From an uncultured Oscillospiraceae bacterium (GTDB lineage Bacteria > Bacillota > Clostridia > Oscillospirales > Oscillospiraceae), in contig CATKZW010000008.1 of NCBI GenBank assembly GCA_949841465.1, positions 1 to 64,000 of the forward strand: a stretch of DNA of 64,000 bases, in the 5' to 3' direction. Shown in pieces: positions 24,513-32,143 of the stretch (position 1 is the stretch's first letter; each line of letters opens with the position of its first letter). The position numbers were made by a program, and so were the translations under genes. The notes below the pieces were generated by a model. That model ran no database searches. It saw only the letters and a list, made by a program, of their open reading frames with translations, and was not told where the DNA came from.

Positions 24513-25628
24513 TTACACCTCCTCGGCAGCGGCTACGGGTTCGCTGACATAAAGCCGCCGCTCTTTGAGGTACTGCACCAGCTCCGGGGCTGTACAGCCC
24601 GCCGCAAAGTCCGTCCAGGTCAGATCCTGCATCTCCTGATCGGTCAAATAAAGGGCCACATCACAGATGCGGTCAACCATCTGCAATGTGGCAAGGAGGG
24701 TGTTGAGCTTTAACGTGCCCCGGAACATCCGGAACTCGATAGTGTTATAATTGGTCAGGTTCACGCACTTATACCGCTGATAGTGCTCCTTTTTGGCGTT
24801 ATCCAGCACCGCCTTGGGATCGTCTTTCCGGCCATACCGCGCCGCCCACTGTTCCATCTGAGAACGAGAGCGGCGGCTGAACCGCAGCAGCTCGTTCCAG
24901 TGGTTTTCTACGAAAAACAGAATACGGGCAATGACTTCCTCCCGCTCCTCATCTGCGTCGCCAAAGGCGGAACGATTGACATGAACGTGTAAGCCACAGG
25001 TACAGGCTTTGTGGCTGGTGTAGCCCATGCGCAGGGCCTCGGACACCACGTCGCCCCAGGGCATCTCGGCCATGTGATAGGCCAGCGTCATGGGATGGGT
25101 GACGATCTCCATACCGTCATCCAAAGAACCGTCGTGCTTGATGTAAATGTGCTCATGGCCGCTTCTATTAGCAACGTCCAGTAGTTGGCAGGCCCTGTCA
25201 TTCCGTTCTCCGGCCCCGTCAATCTCCAGCTCCACGCCGAAAAAGCGCCCCCCATCTCCGTAGAAAATAGGGTCGGGCTTGTAGTAATAATTGTGGATTT
25301 CCCGGTCTGCGCTCCTCAGCAGGTAGCAGTCATGGCACAGAGGGTCTTCGTCATCTGTATCATCGCTGAGATAATAGGCGCTGTCCATCGGAATTACTGC
25401 ACCGCAGCGGGTGCAGCTGGTATAGTGCCGCTCGTAGCAGTGCTCACACAGGGGGGTATCCTCGTCTCCGGCGTTATCGTCCCGCCAGATGCGCTCCCCG
25501 CAGACGTGGCACACACGTGTCTCCGTGTCCAAGCAGTGGGGGCAAAGCTCCTCATCCTCAAATGTCGTGCGCTCGTGTATCGGGTGAGGCTGCCCGCAAA
25601 TGGAGCACACGAAGGTTTCTTCTGTCAT
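24513..25628 (-). CDS. Amidoligase (Amidoligase_2-like) with N-terminal zinc ribbons
   Basis: 371 aa. The first 110 residues hold several CxxC pairs (CSICGQPHPI, CPHCLDT, CHVCGERIW, CEHCYERHY, CTRCGAVIP, CHDCYLL). From about 125: FFGVELEIDGAG, HDGSLDDGMEIVTHPM, CGLHVHVNRSAFGD, and NYNTIEFRMFRGTL, the glutamine-synthetase-like carboxylate-amine ligase core with its metal-binding E, H and E/R residues. Family members are predicted to link amine groups to carboxylates of peptides or wall material and often co-occur with GATase II. Start overlaps the preceding mini-gene (ATGA). Confidence 0.88.
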   Translation of the reverse strand: MTEETFVCSICGQPHPIHERTTFEDEELCPHCLDTETRVCHVCGERIWRDDNAGDEDTPLCEHCYERHYTSCTRCGAVIPMDSAYYLSDDTDDEDPLCHDCYLLRSADREIHNYYYKPDPIFYGDGGRFFGVELEIDGAGERNDRACQLLDVANRSGHEHIYIKHDGSLDDGMEIVTHPMTLAYHMAEMPWGDVVSEALRMGYTSHKACTCGLHVHVNRSAFGDADEEREEVIARILFFVENHWNELLRFSRRSRSQMEQWAARYGRKDDPKAVLDNAKKEHYQRYKCVNLTNYNTIEFRMFRGTLKLNTLLATLQMVDRICDVALYLTDQEMQDLTWTDFAAGCTAPELVQYLKERRLYVSEPVAAAEEV

Positions 25629-25738
25629 TGATTTTCCTCCTTGGTCAAATAGTCGATGGCCGCGCAGAGCAGCGCGGCCACAGCAGCAACGAGGACACTC
25701 AGGAGCTTATCCTGGATGCCCTTCCCTCCATCCGTCAT
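25625..25738 (-). CDS. 37-aa single-span membrane peptide, coupled to the amidoligase
   Basis: MTDGGKGIQDKLLSVLVAAVAALLCAAIDYLTKEENQ (quoted in parts: hydrophobic core LLSVLVAAVAALLCAAI). The start overlaps the previous mini-gene stop (TGATG) and the stop overlaps the amidoligase start (ATGA). Its tight coupling makes it a partner, anchor or substrate of the amidoligase. No known family; too short for the ORF track in this form. Confidence 0.6.
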   Translation of the reverse strand: MTDGGKGIQDKLLSVLVAAVAALLCAAIDYLTKEENQ

Positions 25739-25824
25739 CACCCCAGCTTGCAGACCTTCTGGAGCATCTGATCTACAAGCTCCAGGATGATGCCCCGGAT
25801 GACCAGCAAAAGCGTTTTCAGCAT
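25738..25824 (-). CDS. 28-aa hydrophobic peptide, first gene of the amidoligase operon
   Basis: ATG 25824 has AAAGGACGGAG upstream. The peptide MLKTLLLVIRGIILELVDQM... is amphipathic and ends VCKLG. It overlaps the next mini-gene by TGATG. A C-terminal Gly after Cys-Lys-Leu would offer a free carboxylate for an amidoligase, but substrate identity is speculation. Confidence 0.5.
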   Translation of the reverse strand: MLKTLLLVIRGIILELVDQMLQKVCKLG

Positions 25825-25851
25825 GTTTTTTCTCCGTCCTTTCTTCAAAAT

Positions 25852-25910
25852 GATAGAACACCGGAAGCTGCGTTCAGGTGAAAACCATCGGCAGCTTCCG
25901 GTGTTCTATC
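25852..25910. promoter_or_regulatory. 20-base perfect inverted repeat between divergent units of element 2
   Basis: GATAGAACACCGGAAGCTGC (25852-25871) and its exact reverse complement (25891-25910) flank a 19-base loop. It lies 28 bases upstream of the mini-peptide start and upstream of the excisionase-like gene. Possible roles: operator for both directions, RNA hairpin in the amidoligase leader, or recombination/replication site. Confidence 0.65.
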
Positions 25911-25981
25911 AAAATAATATGTGTTTGAAAAGGGCTGGGAGGGCAAACAAGGCGCTAAATAACCAAAAGGGGGAATTTATC

Positions 25982-26194
25982 ATGCGTGACGAAGAATATA
26001 TCGAAAATCTGGAGCGGCGCAAGGAAGATCAGATGCCCATCGTGCTGACCCCGGCGGAGGTCATGGACATTTTGGATGTGGGGAAGAACACGATGTACCG
26101 GCTGCTGAACACGGGTGAGCTGCGCGCAGTCCGTATCGGGCGGAGCTGGAGGATTACCGGCGATGCCCTGGAAGAGTACCTTTTGATGAAATGA
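25982..26194 (+). CDS. Excisionase/MerR-like DNA-binding protein
   Basis: 70 aa. The C-terminal two thirds is an HTH_17/excisionase domain: LTPAEVMDILDVGKNTMYRLLNTGELRAVRIGRSWRI. AAAGGGGG precedes ATG 25982. Such proteins bend DNA at att sites and set the direction of recombination, or regulate neighbours. With an element recombinase of the serine family it could be a regulator or directionality factor, but it is 4 kb from that gene. Confidence 0.85.
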   Translation: MRDEEYIENLERRKEDQMPIVLTPAEVMDILDVGKNTMYRLLNTGELRAVRIGRSWRITGDALEEYLLMK

Positions 26195-26372
26195 CAGGGT
26201 GACAGGATGACGGGGCAAATGAAAAAGTTCTCTCAGAAGCCGATTTTGTGGCTTGTGAATACTTTTTTCAATGCCCTGTCATCCTGTCATCTCAAAATTT
26301 TGGGGCTGTGACTATGAATGATTGACAGATGTGATATCATAGAATTATGTCATTTTTACACAGATTGGAGCG

Positions 26373-27734
26373 ATGTTTATGGAGAATAGTCTTTGGGAGA
26401 TCATCACCTGTCACACGCCCATCATAGAAAACGCGCTCAACCTCGTAGAGCCCGGTTCAGATGAGGCCAGAAAATTGGGTGAGTGGGGTGAACTGTTTGA
26501 AATTCCTAAGGATAAGGGACTATCTGCAATGGCTATCATGCAGTATGTTTGTAATATTCTACTGGAATTTCCACAATTTGAATTGGGCCCCGCAAGTGAT
26601 ACATCAGCGGGAATGTTGATGAAGTACAATGATGATGAATTCCCCTTGGAAAACGGCATTGTTTATGAGATACTATATCCAAATTTGTACTGTGTACTTG
26701 CATTAGACGCGATTGGTCAGAGATGTCCCGCTGAGCCCCCCAAAACTTTGACCGCCCTTTTGGGGTTGAGCTGCGATGAGAAAACAAAACTTATTGAAGC
26801 GAGCCGTTTCTTATCAAAATACTTTCCTGAGGAGTTGAAAAATCTTTTTAGGGTGGTCAAAAGCAACGGTGCAAATAAGAATCCACCATACGAAATCAAC
26901 ACACAATTTCCAGCATTACTATCCGCCATATTAAAACACGCCCGAACTTCACCTTTGAGTGCAAAAGAATCAACGGCAAATTCCATCATCCTATCCAAGC
27001 GGTTTTACGATACCTGCATAGATGCTATCGCCCCTAATGGCATCTGGTCCAAGCGCAGTTTTGCGGAATACTACTTGTTCGAGCGGGTGTTTCGTCTGAA
27101 CGCGAAGTTTACGCTTTTCTGGGCTGAGTACAATACCTCGCAAAAAAATAAGACCGCGCTCTCTCCGAAAATACTGTCAGACTTTTTCTTTCACTCCCCG
27201 TTGGTCTTATTTCCGCAAATCGCGCAGCATCGGAAGCCCTCATTGGGCAAGGGAAAACTGTTGTTTCTATTCTACAATCAACATGCTGATTATAAGAAAC
27301 AGACAGAATTTCTACATTTTCTAATCCAATTGTCCTCCTATTGGTTTCCTATAGTTCTCAGCATTTTACGCGATTACATGAAGTATCACAACATTACGTC
27401 ATTCAGCGATGTTGAGCGGTTTTTCTTCCCTGAAAATCAAAATGAGATCGAATTTTCCAGTTTTCAGCAGACATATACTCCAGCCACAACAGAGTTTCCT
27501 GACGGCGGAAGTGAACAGGAATCCCCGGGGAACAGGCAAACCAAGCGCAAGCTGCCGCGACCGTTGACAGACGCTTATTCGCAAAATTGGTCAGCCTTTA
27601 GACCATGCTTTGACCACCATTCTAAGGCGTTTGCGCCCAAAAGCTTGGCAGACTGGAGAGATGAAGCAATCCCTGAACATGCTACAGCGGCAGACCACTA
27701 TGCCATGAACGAAATAAAGCAGACTTTGTATTAA
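26373..27734 (+). CDS. Unknown protein, 453 aa, AT-rich gene
   Basis: No family recognised. Clearly lower in GC than its neighbours (many AAA, TTT, ATT codons), which suggests separate acquisition. The protein is mainly helical with aromatic-rich stretches (FHSPLVLFPQIA, LSSYWFPIVLSIL) and a polar linker around residue 380 (GGSEQESPGNRQTKRK) before a C-terminal segment. No signal peptide, no obvious catalytic motif. It is monocistronic: TTGACA at 26322 is a possible -35 box and a terminator follows. In mobile elements such orphan AT-rich cargo is often a phage-defence or toxin gene, but nothing here proves it. ATG 26379 is an alternative start. Confidence 0.7.
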   Translation: MFMENSLWEIITCHTPIIENALNLVEPGSDEARKLGEWGELFEIPKDKGLSAMAIMQYVCNILLEFPQFELGPASDTSAGMLMKYNDDEFPLENGIVYEILYPNLYCVLALDAIGQRCPAEPPKTLTALLGLSCDEKTKLIEASRFLSKYFPEELKNLFRVVKSNGANKNPPYEINTQFPALLSAILKHARTSPLSAKESTANSIILSKRFYDTCIDAIAPNGIWSKRSFAEYYLFERVFRLNAKFTLFWAEYNTSQKNKTALSPKILSDFFFHSPLVLFPQIAQHRKPSLGKGKLLFLFYNQHADYKKQTEFLHFLIQLSSYWFPIVLSILRDYMKYHNITSFSDVERFFFPENQNEIEFSSFQQTYTPATTEFPDGGSEQESPGNRQTKRKLPRPLTDAYSQNWSAFRPCFDHHSKAFAPKSLADWRDEAIPEHATAADHYAMNEIKQTLY

Positions 27735-27735
27735 C

Positions 27736-27772
27736 GAGATTCCCGTGGAACTGGGCATAAGCTCATTCCACG
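27736..27772 (+). terminator. Terminator after the AT-rich unknown gene
   Basis: GAGATTCCCGTGGAA and TTCCACGGGAATCTT flank a 15-base loop, followed by ATTG. It starts two bases after the stop codon. Confidence 0.8.
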
Positions 27773-27934
27773 GGAATCTTATTGTCTGACTTTATGCGCA
27801 CGGGCTTGTATTATTTTGCACAATAATATGCGCGGCGGGATAACTGACGATTCGAGGGGTCAAGTGCTATAATTGCGCCATCAGCCGCAGCAAACGTGCG
27901 CAGGCACGAGCGCGGCAAAAAGGAGGACACTGTC

Positions 27935-28450
27935 ATGTTAAATTTCTCTTACAAACCAACACCCCTGATGGAGCAAATCGACAGGCGGCTAAACAAGAAC
28001 CATCATCCCCAAGCCTTTGCCGTTGCCGACTTTGGCGACGGCCCGATGCTGACCTACCGGGGGCGGCATAGCAGAGTAAGCCTGCTGTCCGTCTCGCTTG
28101 TCCACGGCGAACAGCACATTGAGCTCTCCCAGCTCTCCAAGCCTCCGTATCTCATTGCACTGGTTCAGGAGAAGCCGGATCAGCCTATCCTTACGGTGCT
28201 CTATCACTCGGATCCATACCCTGTGCTGGAGCAAAACACGGAGCGCCGGCTAATGGGACAGGTATTCGCTTACGGGCAGTCACAGGACGGAAGCATGCGT
28301 ACTGTTGCTCACGCTGTGTATCTCCCCGAGCACTCCGCCGTTTTCGCCGCTGCGGACAGGTGTAATTCGCTGCTCCTGGAGAGCCACCCGGAGCTATGCG
28401 GCCATCTGTGCGCCTGCGGGGAGATCATTGACAGGCTGCTCGGCCAGTAG
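27935..28450 (+). CDS. Hypothetical protein, 171 aa
   Basis: ATG 27935 with AAAAGGAGGAC; TATAAT at 27868-27873 is a likely -10 box. The protein has an N-terminal half with mixed strands (FAVADFGDGPMLTYRGRHSRVSLLSV) and ends in a Cys-containing helix (ELCGHLCACGEIIDRLL). No family recognised. It is 19 bases before the helicase gene and probably belongs to the replication unit of element 2. Confidence 0.7.
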   Translation: MLNFSYKPTPLMEQIDRRLNKNHHPQAFAVADFGDGPMLTYRGRHSRVSLLSVSLVHGEQHIELSQLSKPPYLIALVQEKPDQPILTVLYHSDPYPVLEQNTERRLMGQVFAYGQSQDGSMRTVAHAVYLPEHSAVFAAADRCNSLLLESHPELCGHLCACGEIIDRLLGQ

Positions 28451-28469
28451 AAAGAACGGGGGTGATTGT

Positions 28470-30008
28470 ATGAACGATTATCCGCATGATGTTCAACAAT
28501 TGGCCGGGCGGGATGCCGCGCCAAAAAACTCCATCTTCTCTCAGTTCGCCGCCCCTATCTCAGAAGTACCGGATGTGCTGCCCGCCAATCTGATGCCATA
28601 CCGGCACTTGGACCCTGTACTGGATGACCCGTCCGCCACCGGGCCTGACTGGGATACAATTTTTGGCCGGGATCTGGAGCTTACCGACACCAAAGAGGGC
28701 CTGCGGAGTCAAAAAGTCAACCGAAACATCGCGGAAATAGCCAGTGCCATCCGTAATCGGTGTGAGTTTCTGCATATCGCCGGGCATCTGGCCGTGTTTG
28801 AACCGCCGTGCTGGAAAATCTTAGGGCACGGGGAAGCCCTTCGGTTTGTGAAAAGGGCGGCGGAAGAGCTGTTTCCCAGTGACGCAAAGTATTTGAACTG
28901 CCGACAGTACGAGGAGATCGTATCTCATCTGCGGCTTGATTTCAAAACCCCGTGCCAGAAAGAGATCCCGACTCCGGATTACCGCTATCTGTGCTGCCGG
29001 GATTATATGTATGATTGGCGCACGGGCAGGTGCCTGCCCCACAACAGCAAATACCAGTACTTCTCCTACCTCGACATAGACGCGGAATCCATTGGGTCCT
29101 GCGACGGCGCGCACTGGGAGATGTTTCTGGATGACATGACCGGGGGAGATAGCATACTGCGCCAGCGCATCCTGGAGATGCTCGGCGTCATTCTCTCCGG
29201 CTACCCCAGCAAATCGTTCTTCTTCCTGACGGGGGAGAGCGGGACGGGGAAAAGCCAGCTCGTGAACTTTTTGCGAGATGTGCTGGGCACAAGCGCCTGC
29301 GTCGCGCTGAACGACATTTCACAGCTGGGACAGAAATGGACGACAGGCTCCGTCTTTGGCAAGCTGCTCTGCCTTTGCGGGGATGTGCCCGACGCCCCGT
29401 TGGACAGCAGGACCATTGGCACAATCAAGCAGCTGACCGGTGACGACCTGATTCGGGGGGAGTTCAAATACAAGGACGCCTTTATGTTTGACAACATGGC
29501 AAAGCTGCTGTTTGTCTCCAACTACCCGCTCCGGATTCCAAATCCGGAGCGGGAACAGGCCCTGCTGGAGCGACTGGTGGTTATCCCCTGCCGAAACCCT
29601 GTGGCAAGGGAATGTCAAATTCCAAATCTTCACGAACTGCTCTACGAGGAGGCGGGTTACATCGTTGATCTGGCCATGAGAGCGCTGGCCGATCTGGATG
29701 ACAGAAATGGGGTTTTTACCTCACTGCCCGAAGATTTTGGCTGGGAACCAGCACAGGTTTCCAATATGGATCGTGCTATCATGGAGTTTGTCCATAAATA
29801 TTGTGTGCGGGAAGAAGGGGCTTCCTGCTGGGTAAGCGAGGTGTTTCAAGCATTCCAAGCTCACTTTCCCGAGGAAAACCTCCGGGACTCGCAGTTCAGT
29901 AAGGCGCTCTTACGCCTGTTCCCGGAGGTGAAAAAGGTGCGCAGCAGCAGCGGGAGAAAGTACAACGGCCTGTGTCTGGCGGAAACCGACTATGGAAACC
30001 CGTCATAG
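28470..30008 (+). CDS. D5/P4-type phage or plasmid helicase (primase-helicase C-terminal type)
   Basis: 512 aa. The D5_N-like region (about 100-200) precedes an SF3 helicase ATPase: Walker A FFLTGESGTGKSQLVNF near residues 248-264, the acidic segment LLCLCGDVPDAPLDS, then LTGDDLIRGEFKYKDAFMF and LLFVSNYPLRI (sensor 1). The C-terminal winged-helix part ends in the DSQFSKALLRLFPEVKKV region. It likely unwinds DNA for autonomous replication of the excised element. Track ORF starts at 28305, overlapping the previous gene; ATG 28470 has GGGGGTGA and is preferred. Confidence 0.88.
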   Translation: MNDYPHDVQQLAGRDAAPKNSIFSQFAAPISEVPDVLPANLMPYRHLDPVLDDPSATGPDWDTIFGRDLELTDTKEGLRSQKVNRNIAEIASAIRNRCEFLHIAGHLAVFEPPCWKILGHGEALRFVKRAAEELFPSDAKYLNCRQYEEIVSHLRLDFKTPCQKEIPTPDYRYLCCRDYMYDWRTGRCLPHNSKYQYFSYLDIDAESIGSCDGAHWEMFLDDMTGGDSILRQRILEMLGVILSGYPSKSFFFLTGESGTGKSQLVNFLRDVLGTSACVALNDISQLGQKWTTGSVFGKLLCLCGDVPDAPLDSRTIGTIKQLTGDDLIRGEFKYKDAFMFDNMAKLLFVSNYPLRIPNPEREQALLERLVVIPCRNPVARECQIPNLHELLYEEAGYIVDLAMRALADLDDRNGVFTSLPEDFGWEPAQVSNMDRAIMEFVHKYCVREEGASCWVSEVFQAFQAHFPEENLRDSQFSKALLRLFPEVKKVRSSSGRKYNGLCLAETDYGNPS

Positions 30009-30064
30009 TCCCTCAACCCAGCCGCATATTATTCCAATGAGACTTTGATAAGGAGGGACAACCC

Positions 30065-30211
30065 TTGTACATCCAACATATGCATCCCACCGCTGAAACA
30101 CCGGAGGCAACGACGGAAGCGCTGTCCGCCCTCTACCGTGCCTGCGTCCGCAAGCTGCACGCGGCAGCCTGCCCACCCCAGCGCGGGACTCCCGCGCCCA
30201 ATGCCCAATAG
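30065..30211 (+). CDS. Small ORF (48 aa) just upstream of the element 2 recombinase
   Basis: TTG 30065 follows AAGGAGGGAC. The peptide (LYIQHMHPTAETPEATTEAL..LYRACVRKLHAAA) is below the track's size limit. It ends 34 bases before the recombinase start. The position and general composition match the small ORF before the recombinase of element 1. Possible directionality factor or regulator; unproven. Confidence 0.5.
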   Translation: MYIQHMHPTAETPEATTEALSALYRACVRKLHAAACPPQRGTPAPNAQ

Positions 30212-30245
30212 CGTCTAAGCCCTAAAGAGAAAGGAGGTATCCGCC

Positions 30246-31703
30246 TTGGACGCAATCTATGCCCGTCAGTCTGTGGACAAGGCGGACAGCCTCTCTATTC
30301 AGGGACAGATCGACCTGTGCCACAGAGAAACAGGAGAGGAGGTAAAAATCTATCAGGACAAAGGCTTCTCCGGCAAAAACACCAATCGTCCGGCGTTCCA
30401 GCAGCTGATTGAGGACGTGGAAAAAGGCATCATCCAGAAGATCGTGGTCTACCGCCTGGACCGCTTTTCCCGCTCCATCGCCGATTTCGGGCGGCTCTGG
30501 GAGATCCTGAAACGGCATGGAGTGGAGTTTGTCTCTATCAACGAGACCTTTGACACCTCCACCCCCATGGGCCGGGCCATGCTGAACATCATCATGGTCT
30601 TTGCCCAGCTGGAGCGGGAAACCACCGCCGAGCGGGTGCGGGACAACTACTACCAGCGGGCCAAGCTGGGCTCCTGGCCGGGTGGTCCCGCTCCCTACGG
30701 CTTCACCATCGGACGGCTGCCCGGAGCGGACGGCCACCTGGCCCCCGGCCTGGTCCCTACGGAAAACATTGCCGTTGTGGAGCGTATCTTCTCCGCCTAC
30801 GCGCTACAGGCGGCCACCCTGGGCAGCGTGGCCCGTTCGCTGAACGCAGACGGTATCCCTGCCCCCCGGCGGGCCACCTGGGATAATGTAACACTGTCCC
30901 GCTTATTACATAGCCCGCTGTACGTGATGGCGGACGAGGACATCTATCTCTATTATAAGGCAAAGGGTCTGCAATTTGCAAATACTTTAGAGGAATTTGA
31001 CGGAATTCACGCCGGAATGATTATTGGCAAGCGGGACCGCAGTGCAAACAAGTATCAAGATCTGAAAGACCAGCACTTTTCCCTGGCAAGTCACTCCGGC
31101 ATCATTCCCTCAAAGCTGTGGCTTGCCTGTCAATATAAGCTGGACGAAAACCGCCAGCTGGGCAATGCGGGGCGGGGCAAGCACACTTGGTTGTCTGGAT
31201 TGATGAAGTGCGCAAGCTGTGGGTACAGCGTCAAAGTCAACCGGGACAAAGAGAAATTCTACCTGTTTTGCAGCGGGCGTTCCAACATGGGCGTGTGCAG
31301 TCAGTCTATCCACGTTGATTTGCGTGGCCTGGAACGCTCGGTGGCCGCAGAGCTGGAGCGCCTGCTGGCTCAGTGCCCAGACGAGGCGGTCCAATCCCAG
31401 GAGGGACAGGAGCTGGCCCAGGAGCTATCCGCCATCGACCAGAAGATCGAGCGCCTCATGTCCGCCCTGGCCGAGAGCAGCGACGTGTCCATGCCCTACG
31501 TCAACCGCACCATCGCCCGGCTGGAGGAGCAGCGTCAGGCCCTCTTGGACGAGCAGTCCAAACGCCAAGCCCGGCCCCGTCCCAAGCTGGAGCACCTGAG
31601 ATTTGAGCCGCTGGAGTTTGAGCAGAAAAAGCTGGTGGCCGCTCAGTTCATCCAGGAGATCCGCCTGGCGGACGACACCGCCACCGTCCTATGGAAGGTA
31701 TAA
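30246..31703 (+). CDS. Large serine recombinase of element 2
   Basis: 485 aa. Resolvase domain with catalytic serine in IYARQSVDKADSLSIQ and VVYRLDRFSRSIADFGRLWE; recombinase domain around 155-260; zinc ribbon CASCGYSVKVN...LFCSGRSNMGVCSQ; C-terminal coiled coil (EELSAIDQKIERLMSAL-like). Starts at TTG with AAAGGAGG eight bases upstream. It differs clearly from the element 1 enzyme (shorter N-terminus, different linker), so the two elements are independent. It ends 75 bases before the right end. Confidence 0.95.
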   Translation: MDAIYARQSVDKADSLSIQGQIDLCHRETGEEVKIYQDKGFSGKNTNRPAFQQLIEDVEKGIIQKIVVYRLDRFSRSIADFGRLWEILKRHGVEFVSINETFDTSTPMGRAMLNIIMVFAQLERETTAERVRDNYYQRAKLGSWPGGPAPYGFTIGRLPGADGHLAPGLVPTENIAVVERIFSAYALQAATLGSVARSLNADGIPAPRRATWDNVTLSRLLHSPLYVMADEDIYLYYKAKGLQFANTLEEFDGIHAGMIIGKRDRSANKYQDLKDQHFSLASHSGIIPSKLWLACQYKLDENRQLGNAGRGKHTWLSGLMKCASCGYSVKVNRDKEKFYLFCSGRSNMGVCSQSIHVDLRGLERSVAAELERLLAQCPDEAVQSQEGQELAQELSAIDQKIERLMSALAESSDVSMPYVNRTIARLEEQRQALLDEQSKRQARPRPKLEHLRFEPLEFEQKKLVAAQFIQEIRLADDTATVLWKV

Positions 31704-31745
31704 CGCGCAGAGTCGAACCAAAAATTCGACTCTGCGTGTTTTTCA
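31704..31745 (+). terminator. Terminator of the element 2 recombinase
   Basis: ACGCGCAGAGTCGAA, loop CCAAAAAT, TTCGACTCTGCGTGT then TTTTT. Confidence 0.9.
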
Positions 31746-31766
31746 ACTTTTTTCGCCATGAATTCA

Positions 31767-31790
31767 TCAAGGAAAGTGACAGCCTGGACT
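31767..31790 (+). repeat. Element 2 right attachment site (attR)
   Basis: Element side CAAGGAAAGT, core GA (31778-31779), deacetylase side CAGCCTGGACTGG. Partner of the site at 18175-18198. Confidence 0.75.
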
Positions 31791-32029
31791 GGAAAGACCT
31801 GTCCGCGTCGGAGATCACCAAGCGGGTGACCTCCAAGGTTCAGCCTGGCTCCATCGTGCTGTTCCACAACGCCGCCCTCCACACGCCGGAGGCTCTGCCC
31901 GGCATCATTGAAGCAATGCTGCAGCAGGGCTATACCTTCGTGCCCATCTCTCAGCTCATCCTGCCTGGGACCTGCGGACAGGATTATACCATCGACCACA
32001 CCGGGCGGCAGTGCCCCGGCGGGGCGTGA
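31780..32029 (+). pseudogene. pdaB: PdaB-like polysaccharide deacetylase, segment 3 of 3 (C-terminus)
   Basis: With the GA of the core this continues as D-S-L-D-W-K and encodes the last NodB motifs (GSIVLFHNAALHTPEAL, FVPISQLILPG) up to TGA 32027-32029. The frame is intact and a terminator follows, so nothing has been lost from the gene besides continuity. The open frame upstream to 31691 is element sequence. Confidence 0.9.
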
Positions 32030-32036
32030 CAGAGAC

Positions 32037-32076
32037 GATATCGCAGAGGCCGTTTTCGTCGGTCTCTGCGATATTT
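32037..32076 (+). terminator. Terminator of the deacetylase gene
   Basis: ATATCGCAGAGGCC and GGTCTCTGCGATAT flank a loop, followed by TTTG. Confidence 0.8.
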
Positions 32077-32087
32077 GTGCAAAGGGG

Positions 32088-32116
32088 TTGAAATTTCAGG
32101 CAGAGTATTGTATAAT
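32088..32116 (+). promoter_or_regulatory. Promoter of the phosphopantetheinyl transferase unit
   Basis: TTGAAA (32088-32093), 17 bases, TATAAT (32111-32116), 28 bases before the start codon. Confidence 0.8.
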
Positions 32117-32143
32117 ATACACAAAGAAGAGAGGGGGCAGATC

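Larger units (their letters stand above)
18187..31779 (+). mobile_element. Element 2: 13.6-kb serine-recombinase element inside pdaB
   Basis: It runs from after the GA core at 18185-18186 to the GA core at 31778-31779 (length about 13,593). Leftward genes: DUF4143 ATPase, lipoprotein, GTPase, small ORF, resolvase, glutamine amidotransferase, amidoligase, two mini-peptides. Rightward genes: XRE regulator, excisionase-like protein, an unknown AT-rich gene, a 171-aa protein, D5-type helicase, small ORF, large serine recombinase. The recombinase again abuts the right end. No relaxase or structural phage gene is visible, so transfer would need a helper. Joining the flanks at GA gives GAT GTA GAC AGC, the expected W-D-V-D-S of the deacetylase. 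Confidence 0.88.

Noticed and set aside
9598-31779. Transposon or insertion-sequence origin for the two insertions in pdaB
   Set aside because: No DDE transposase and no target duplication beyond the short core; large serine recombinases and rebuilt palindromic att sites explain both.
31691-32029. A separate 112-aa gene after the element 2 recombinase
   Set aside because: Its first 29 codons lie in element 2 and overlap the recombinase terminator; the remainder is the deacetylase C-terminus.
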